11,007 nt of DNA from Flavobacteriaceae bacterium (lineage in GTDB: Bacteria > Bacteroidota > Bacteroidia > Flavobacteriales > Flavobacteriaceae). The notes under the pieces were generated by a model, which made no database searches, was not told where the DNA came from, and worked only from the letters and a program-made list of their open reading frames with translations. The position numbers and the translations under genes were made by a program. Location of the stretch: assembly GCA_947443815.1 (NCBI GenBank), contig CANEXR010000075.1, forward strand, positions 1 through 11,007, given 5' to 3'. Below are positions 6,254 to 11,007 of the stretch, piece by piece (position 1 is the stretch's first letter; every line of letters starts with the position of its first letter).

Positions 6254-8635
6254 ATGATTCTAAAAAAAATTAGCCTTTTTCTCCTTCTTATTACAACAAC
6301 TTTCACCTCATTTGCTCAGGAAAAATTCACCTTAAGCGGCAGCATCACTGACTCGAATAGCAATGAAACACTTATTGGAGTTAACGTACTTATTCCTGAA
6401 CTAAAAACGGGTGTGACAACCAATGAATACGGTTTTTATTCCATAACATTACCAAAAGGAAATTACACTGTTCAAATTTCTTATTTAGGCTATCAACCTA
6501 CTGAAGAACGTATTAATCTCATTCAAAATACAAAAAACAACTTCAAGCTTTCCGAAAATGAAACTGTTCTGAAAGAAGTTATCATAACCGATAACAAATC
6601 CAAAACCGATATTCGAAAACCAGAGATGAGTGTTAATAAACTCTCCATTTCTACCATCAAAAAAATGCCCGTTGTACTTGGCGAAGTTGATGTGTTGAAA
6701 TCCATTTTATTACTTCCAGGTGTTACCAATGCTGGCGAAGGTGCTTCTGGTTTTAATGTTCGTGGTGGTGGTGCTGACCAAAACTTAATTTTATTAGACG
6801 AAGCAACCATTTTCAATTCCTCACATGTTTTTGGTTTTTTCTCTGTTTTCAATCCAGATGCCATCAAAGATTTAAAATTATATAAAGGAGGAATTCCGGC
6901 TCGTTTTGGAGGAAGAGCATCTTCTGTTTTAGACATTTATCAAAAAGATGGCAGTAGCAAAGCCTTTCATGTCAATGGCGGTATTGGACTAATTTCGAGC
7001 AGAATTTTGGCCGAAGGACCATTAGTTAAAAACAAAGGCTCTTTTCTTATTGGAGGTCGAAGTTCTTACGCGCATCTTTTTTTAAAACTATCCAAAGATC
7101 AAAAAGATAATTCCGCTTATTTTTATGATTTAAACACCAAATTAAGTTACAAATTAAATGAAAACAACAGTTTGTATTTATCGGGTTATTTTGGTCGTGA
7201 TGTGTTTAGTCTAAACAAAAGTTTTACCAATATTTATGGAAATTCTACTTTAAACCTGCGCTGGAATCACCTATTCTCAGATAAATTATTCTCCAATCTT
7301 TCTTTAATCTATAGCGATTATTATTACGGATTAGATCTTGATTTTGTAGGCTTCAAATGGGATTCTGGCATCAAGAATTACAACATCAAATATGATTTTA
7401 AAAACTATATCTCAGACACTTTCAAACTGAATTATGGCGTAAATGCTATTTATTATAATTTCAATCCAGGAACTATTGTTCCTTCAAACCCAGAATCGGG
7501 TATCAATCCTGATCAATTAGATAAAAAATATGCTTTTGAACCCGCAGTTTATCTTAACATCGATCAAGAAATTTCAAAAAAAATTACCCTTTCTTATGGT
7601 TTGCGCTATAGTCTTTTTTATCGTCTAGGCGAATCTACTGTCAATATTTATCAAGACAACAACCCTGTGACGTATAATTCTGATTTGAAAATTTATGAAA
7701 AAGCAACGCCTATTGCAACTCAATTCTACGGGAAAAATAAAGTCATTCAAAGTTTCAACAACTTAGAACCTCGTTTTTCTTTTGCCTACCAACTCCATGA
7801 AGACCAATCTCTAAAAGCCAGTTACAATAGAATGGTGCAATACCTGCAATTAATCTCAAACACCTCATCACCTACTCCATTAGATGTTTGGACACCAAGT
7901 GATACTTTTATAAAACCCCAAATTGCGGATCAAGTTGCTTTAGGATATTTCAAAAATTTCAAAGATGGTGACTATTCCCTAGAAGTTGAAACCTATTATA
8001 AAAAAGTAAAAAACCGTTTGGATTATATTGATGGCGCCGATTTGATTGCGAATAAAGCCATCGAACAAATAATCCTAAACGGCCAATTGCGTTCCTACGG
8101 TTTAGAAATCCTGTTCAAGAAAAATGAAGGCCGATTGAACGGTTGGATTTCCTATACATTATCAAAATCAGAACAACAAACTCCGGGTAGAACTGCAATA
8201 GAATCTGGAATTAATAACGGCCAATGGTACAATTCCGTTTATGACAAATTGCACAACATAGCCATAACCAGTTCCTATAATTTAAACGAAAAATGGACAT
8301 TTGGCGCCAATTTTGCCTTACAATCAGGACAGCCAGTAACCTATCCAACAGGCCAATACGAATACCTAGGCATCACCATTCCTAGTTATGGATTGCGAAA
8401 CGAAAACCGTTTGCCAGCCTACCATCACTTAGATATTGCCGCTACTTTGACTCCCGAAAGCAACAAAAACAAAAACTGGAAAGGCGAATGGGTTTTTAGC
8501 ATTTACAATCTTTATAATCGAAAAAATGCAGCCTCCATTAATTTCAGACAAAATGCAGATACTGGCTATAATGAAGCCGTAAAAACATCCATTTTTGGCG
8601 TTGTTCCTGCCGTTAGTTATAATTTTAAATTTTAA
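6254..8635 (+). CDS. TonB-dependent outer membrane receptor with carboxypeptidase-like regulatory domain
   Basis: A complete 793-residue receptor that imports an unknown ligand across the outer membrane, powered by TonB-ExbBD. Residues 1-21 are a signal peptide (ending TSFA before Q22). Residues about 25-105 form a carboxypeptidase-regulatory-like beta-sandwich (FTLSGSITDSNSNETLIGVN, ending in YTVQISYLGYQ), usual in Bacteroidota receptors. The plug spans about 130-235, with GEVDVLKSILLLPGV, FNVRGGGADQNLILLDEA and LYKGGIPARFGGRASSVLDI. The rest is a beta-barrel with alternating aromatic strands, ending in AVSYNFKF as a terminal phenylalanine barrel signal. It differs from true SusC by its shorter length and is not followed by a SusD-like gene; instead a DUF4249 lipoprotein gene begins 5 bases after the stop, a recurrent pairing. 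The minus-strand frame inside it at 6523-6936 is a shadow. Confidence 0.93.
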   Translation: MILKKISLFLLLITTTFTSFAQEKFTLSGSITDSNSNETLIGVNVLIPELKTGVTTNEYGFYSITLPKGNYTVQISYLGYQPTEERINLIQNTKNNFKLSENETVLKEVIITDNKSKTDIRKPEMSVNKLSISTIKKMPVVLGEVDVLKSILLLPGVTNAGEGASGFNVRGGGADQNLILLDEATIFNSSHVFGFFSVFNPDAIKDLKLYKGGIPARFGGRASSVLDIYQKDGSSKAFHVNGGIGLISSRILAEGPLVKNKGSFLIGGRSSYAHLFLKLSKDQKDNSAYFYDLNTKLSYKLNENNSLYLSGYFGRDVFSLNKSFTNIYGNSTLNLRWNHLFSDKLFSNLSLIYSDYYYGLDLDFVGFKWDSGIKNYNIKYDFKNYISDTFKLNYGVNAIYYNFNPGTIVPSNPESGINPDQLDKKYAFEPAVYLNIDQEISKKITLSYGLRYSLFYRLGESTVNIYQDNNPVTYNSDLKIYEKATPIATQFYGKNKVIQSFNNLEPRFSFAYQLHEDQSLKASYNRMVQYLQLISNTSSPTPLDVWTPSDTFIKPQIADQVALGYFKNFKDGDYSLEVETYYKKVKNRLDYIDGADLIANKAIEQIILNGQLRSYGLEILFKKNEGRLNGWISYTLSKSEQQTPGRTAIESGINNGQWYNSVYDKLHNIAITSSYNLNEKWTFGANFALQSGQPVTYPTGQYEYLGITIPSYGLRNENRLPAYHHLDIAATLTPESNKNKNWKGEWVFSIYNLYNRKNAASINFRQNADTGYNEAVKTSIFGVVPAVSYNFKF

Positions 8636-8640
8636 TCCTC

Positions 8641-9462
8641 ATGAAAAAAATAACGCTTCTTTTAATCCTAATCGCTGTCGCTTTTTTTAGCAGTTGCGAG
8701 GAGGTAGTTCCTATAGATTTAACTACCGCAGCTCCAAAACTAGTTATCGAAGCCAGTATTAATTGGAAAAAAGGTACTTCTGGCCACGAACAACGAATAA
8801 AATTAACCACCACCACCGATTATTATAGCAATGTAATTCCAAAAGTATCCGGCGCCACCGTTTTCATAAAAAACAGTGCCAATACCACCTTCGACTTTAT
8901 TGAGGTATCCACCTCAGGTGAATATGTTTGTACCGATTTCATTCCTGTCCTAAACGAAACCTACACCCTAACCATCATTAGCAATAAAAACACCTATACC
9001 GCAACCGAAACCCTAAAATCAGTCGCGCCAATAACCCGTATCGTCCAAAACAACGAAGGTGGATTCACAGGAAAAGACATTGAAATCAAAACTTTTTTCA
9101 ACGACCCCGAAAACGAAACCAATTATTACCTCTACAAATACATCTACCCCAATCAAGTCAAATCCAATTTTTATGCCGATGATGACGAGTTCTTTAATGG
9201 TAACGAATTCTTCAGCTTATCCCAAAATGACAAACTAAAAGTCGGCGATTTAATAGAAATCAGCCATTACGGAATTTCAAAAAAATATTACAATTACATA
9301 AACGTTTTAGTAAGCATTGCTGGAAATAATGGCGGAGGTCCATTCCAATCCCCACCAGCAACCGTTCGCGGAAACATCATAAACACAACAGATACAGCCA
9401 ACTATCCTTTAGGCTATTTTTCCCTAAGCGAAGTCGATGTACAAAATTATACTATCGAATAA
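8641..9462 (+). CDS. DUF4249 family lipoprotein, partner of the TonB receptor
   Basis: A 273-residue lipoprotein. The N-terminus (KKITLLLILIAVAFFSSC) is a type II signal peptide with Cys19 as the lipidated residue; Glu20 and Glu21 after it resemble the acidic export signal that sends Bacteroidota lipoproteins to the cell surface. The body is beta-rich: VPIDLTTAAPKLVIEASINW, SGATVFIKNSANTTF, GEYVCTDFIPVLNETYTLTI and a C-terminal segment with SPPATVRGNIINTTD and YPLGYFSLSEVDV, all typical of DUF4249. Its role is not established. By position, 5 bases after the receptor, it probably acts as a surface accessory for ligand capture, much as SusD serves SusC, but this is inference. The ATG at 8641 is the only plausible start. 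Confidence 0.88.
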   Translation: MKKITLLLILIAVAFFSSCEEVVPIDLTTAAPKLVIEASINWKKGTSGHEQRIKLTTTTDYYSNVIPKVSGATVFIKNSANTTFDFIEVSTSGEYVCTDFIPVLNETYTLTIISNKNTYTATETLKSVAPITRIVQNNEGGFTGKDIEIKTFFNDPENETNYYLYKYIYPNQVKSNFYADDDEFFNGNEFFSLSQNDKLKVGDLIEISHYGISKKYYNYINVLVSIAGNNGGGPFQSPPATVRGNIINTTDTANYPLGYFSLSEVDVQNYTIE

Positions 9463-9467
9463 TCAGC

Positions 9468-9610
9468 AGCTAATCCGGCTATACATTACAAGTCCTCGTT
9501 CATGAAACTATTTTTCTAAATCCTAAAAAGAGCTTCCGTTGGTCGCTTTTTTAGGATAAGAAAAAATTAGTTTCCTGCAGTCCGGGCTTTCCATTACTAT
9601 CCGGGCTAGG
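9468..9610. repeat. Intergenic repeat-like element with long imperfect hairpin and CCGG motifs
   Basis: The 197-base gap holds sequence unlike the AT-rich DNA around it. A 69-base imperfect hairpin runs 9505-9573: arms AAACTA-TTTTTCTAAATCC and its complement, with small bulges, the tip near AGC/GCT, loop about TTCCGTTGGTC. It is flanked by TCCGGCT at 9474-9480 and TCCGGGCT at 9581-9588 and 9600-9607. The whole (AGCTAATCCGGCTATACATT to TCCGGGCTAGG) has the look of a dispersed flavobacterial intergenic element or small structured RNA. With its internal T-run it may also stop transcription from the receptor unit. Confidence 0.5.
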
Positions 9611-9733
9611 AATTAGTAATTAAAACTAACACAATTGCCTTTCAACACCAATCCTTAAATTGGAACATTCCCCAAAACCAGAAACCCATCAAAAACCCAA
9701 TTTCTTCCCGCTTTTTCCATTAAAGATTTTTCA

Positions 9734-9741
9734 TACCTTTA
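9734..9741 (+). promoter_or_regulatory. Probable -7 element of the thiamine pyrophosphokinase gene
   Basis: TACCTTTA matches TAnnTTTG at all fixed positions but the last. It ends 26 bases before the ATG at 9768 and lies inside the region that an earlier TTG start would make coding, so it also supports the ATG as the true start. Confidence 0.45.
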
Positions 9742-9767
9742 CATCAAATCCAAAATTCAAAACCTTA

Positions 9768-10430
9768 ATGTCCTCACACCATATCGTTCGAGACGACCAA
9801 GAACCTGCATTAATAATTGCAAACGGAGCAGCCTGTAATCCTGAATTATTAGGACAATTACTCGAATGGTCTCCACTAGTTATTGTTTTGGATTCCGCAA
9901 TCGAAAGAGTCATGGAATTGGATATAAAAGTAGATGTGCTTCTCGGCGATTTCGACCGCGGTTTTAATCCTGAAATATACCAAACTACCCAATACCCTAT
10001 TGAAATAATTCATACCCCAGACCAAAACAAAACCGATTTAGAAAAAGCATTTGATTATCTAATCGAAAGAAAAATTCCTGCCGTAAACGTCGTTTGGGCA
10101 ACCGGAAAAAGAGCCGATCATACCATTACCAATCTCACCAACATTACTCGTTACCGCAATTTACTCCAAATAGTAATCCTAGACGACCATTCAAAAGTAT
10201 TCCTATTGCCCAAAAAATTCGAAAAATGGTATCCAGCCAATACCCCCATTTCCTTAATCCCAATAGGACACGTTACTGGAATTCACACCGATAATTTATA
10301 CTATCCCTTGAAAGACGACAGCCTTACTATAGGATATCGCACTGGAAGCAGCAACCATGTTATCCAAGATGGTATCATAACCATAATACATCAGGAAGGC
10401 GATTTATTAATGATGGAATGCTTGGATTAA
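9768..10430 (+). CDS. thiN: Thiamine pyrophosphokinase (thiamine diphosphokinase)
   Basis: A 220-residue cytoplasmic enzyme that transfers pyrophosphate from ATP to thiamine, giving thiamine diphosphate. Motifs seen: PALIIANGAACN at 13-24, VIVLDSAIERVMEL followed by VDVLLGDFDRGF (GDFD at 60-63; the family norm is GDFDS, here Arg64), the ATP/Mg site DQNKTDLEKAF (85-95), GKRADHTITNLTNI (113-126; the G-R-DH--N signature), and the C-terminal thiamine-binding domain with RTGSSNHV (191-198), where GSxxSN is usual. Length matches the family. The start at ATG 9768 is preferred over a TTG at 9660, because the extra 36 residues (rich in PKPETHQKPNFFPLF) do not belong to the family and the promoter lies within them. 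Neighbours give no thiamine operon, so it is likely a lone housekeeping gene. Confidence 0.9.
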   Translation: MSSHHIVRDDQEPALIIANGAACNPELLGQLLEWSPLVIVLDSAIERVMELDIKVDVLLGDFDRGFNPEIYQTTQYPIEIIHTPDQNKTDLEKAFDYLIERKIPAVNVVWATGKRADHTITNLTNITRYRNLLQIVILDDHSKVFLLPKKFEKWYPANTPISLIPIGHVTGIHTDNLYYPLKDDSLTIGYRTGSSNHVIQDGIITIIHQEGDLLMMECLD

Positions 10431-10437
10431 CAACTCC

Positions 10438-10465
10438 TTACAAAACTATTTGTAAAGCTTTTCAT
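10438..10465 (+). terminator. Possible weak terminator of thiN
   Basis: A 7-bp stem TTACAAA (10438-10444) with TTTGTAA (10449-10455), loop ACTA, followed by AGCTTTTC. It begins 7 bases past the stop codon, but the stem is AT-rich and the T-run short. Confidence 0.38.
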
Positions 10466-10502
10466 TTATTAGCAAACCCCTATTTTTCAATAAGAGATTG
10501 AC

Positions 10503-10510
10503 TATCTTTG
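10503..10510 (+). promoter_or_regulatory. Consensus -7 promoter element of rlmF
   Basis: TATCTTTG followed by C is an exact TAnnTTTG element. It ends only 7 bases before the ATG at 10518, so transcription should begin at or within a few bases of the start codon. No clear -33 element is seen. Confidence 0.65.
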
Positions 10511-10517
10511 CGGCGAA

Positions 10518-11007
10518 ATGAAAGAAACAAAACGCACATCCGTTACCGAAAAGACCAATTTGCATGCCCGAAATCTTGACCGATTTGGATATGACTTTGA
10601 TCAGTTAATACCTCTTGCTACCGAATTAGAAAATTTTGTTGCCATAAACGAGCACGGTATAAAAACAATAGATTTCAGTAACCCAAAAGCAGTAAAATTG
10701 CTTAATAAAGCATTACTACAACACCATTTTGCTATAAAAAACTGGGATATTCCTGCCGATTATCTTTGTCCTCCCATTCCAGGTCGCGCCGATTACATTC
10801 ATTATTTAGCCGATTTATTAGCTTCAAGTAATAACGGAATCATTCCCGAAGGCGATACCGTTCAGGGATTAGACACCGGTATTGGCGCCAATTGTATTTA
10901 CCCAATAATCGGAAATGCTGCTTATGGCTGGAGTTTTGTAGGAACTGATATCGATGAAAAAGCACTTCAGAATTGCAAAAAAATAATACAAGATAATCCG
11001 CATTTAA
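10518..11007 (+). CDS. rlmF: 23S rRNA adenine-1618 N6-methyltransferase, N-terminal part (3' truncated by window)
   Basis: The first 163 codons of a gene that runs off the right edge. RlmF (YbiN) transfers a methyl group from S-adenosylmethionine to N6 of A1618 in 23S rRNA during ribosome assembly. Family blocks in order: LHARN (15-19), the VDFxNPxAVKxLNKALL-like segment IDFSNPKAVKLLNKALL (51-67), NWDIPADYLCPPIPGRADYI (75-94), HYLADLL, then the SAM-binding loop GLDTGIGANCIYP (117-129) and the next strand WSFVGTDIDEKAL with the acidic ribose-binding residue. The catalytic NPP-F/Y motif lies beyond the window. The ATG at 10518 is fixed by the LHARN block starting 14 residues later, as in other family members. 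It is not in the prior open-frame set only because it lacks a stop in the window. Confidence 0.93.
   Translation, partial: MKETKRTSVTEKTNLHARNLDRFGYDFDQLIPLATELENFVAINEHGIKTIDFSNPKAVKLLNKALLQHHFAIKNWDIPADYLCPPIPGRADYIHYLADLLASSNNGIIPEGDTVQGLDTGIGANCIYPIIGNAAYGWSFVGTDIDEKALQNCKKIIQDNPHL

Noticed and set aside
6523..6936. Minus-strand 137-codon reading frame
   Set aside because: It lies fully inside the plug region of the TonB receptor gene and has no signal of its own.
6254..9462. A classical SusC/SusD polysaccharide utilisation locus
   Set aside because: The receptor is shorter than SusC, its partner is DUF4249 rather than SusD, and no glycoside hydrolase gene is nearby.
10094..10294. Plus-strand 66-codon reading frame
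   Set aside because: It overlaps the conserved motifs of thiN in another frame and has a biased, non-protein-like composition.

Overview
The window looks like chromosomal DNA of a Flavobacterium-like member of the Bacteroidota. It is AT-rich, start codons lack Shine-Dalgarno sequences and sit behind A-rich leaders, several genes are preceded by the Bacteroidota -7 promoter element TAnnTTTG, and it carries a TonB-dependent receptor paired with a DUF4249 lipoprotein. All intact genes lie on the plus strand.

Left end (1-1263): the 3' end of a monomeric NADP-isocitrate dehydrogenase gene closes with a clear rho-independent terminator. Then come about 800 bases without an intact gene. These hold the decayed remains of a small NTF2/SnoaL-like secreted protein gene, broken by frameshifts and stops.

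Regulator/redox block (1264-2731): a Crp/Fnr-type regulator is followed after a short gap by a peroxiredoxin-like (AhpC/TSA) protein with a CxxC motif. The next 300 bases carry a fragment that still reads like the Rossmann start of an NmrA-type NAD(P)-binding protein, now frameshifted and containing a perfect 10-bp hairpin.

TetR block (2732-6082): a TetR regulator with its own consensus promoter and a palindrome that may be its operator, a 75-residue conserved-type small protein, an APH-family phosphotransferase and a 12-helix MFS efflux-type transporter. The layout suggests a regulator-plus-export cassette, but a shared function is inference.

Envelope block (6254-9462): a complete TonB-dependent receptor and, 5 bases later, a DUF4249 lipoprotein, very likely one outer-membrane uptake unit with unknown substrate.

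Right end (9463-11007): an intergenic repeat-like element with a long imperfect hairpin, then thiamine pyrophosphokinase (start corrected to the internal ATG) and the first 163 codons of rlmF, whose promoter is so close to the ATG that its transcript is probably leaderless.

I see no transposase, CRISPR array, tRNA or rRNA. No clearly new multi-gene system stands out. The most useful leads are the two pseudogenes, the TetR cassette, the 9.5-kb intergenic repeat and the leaderless rlmF start.
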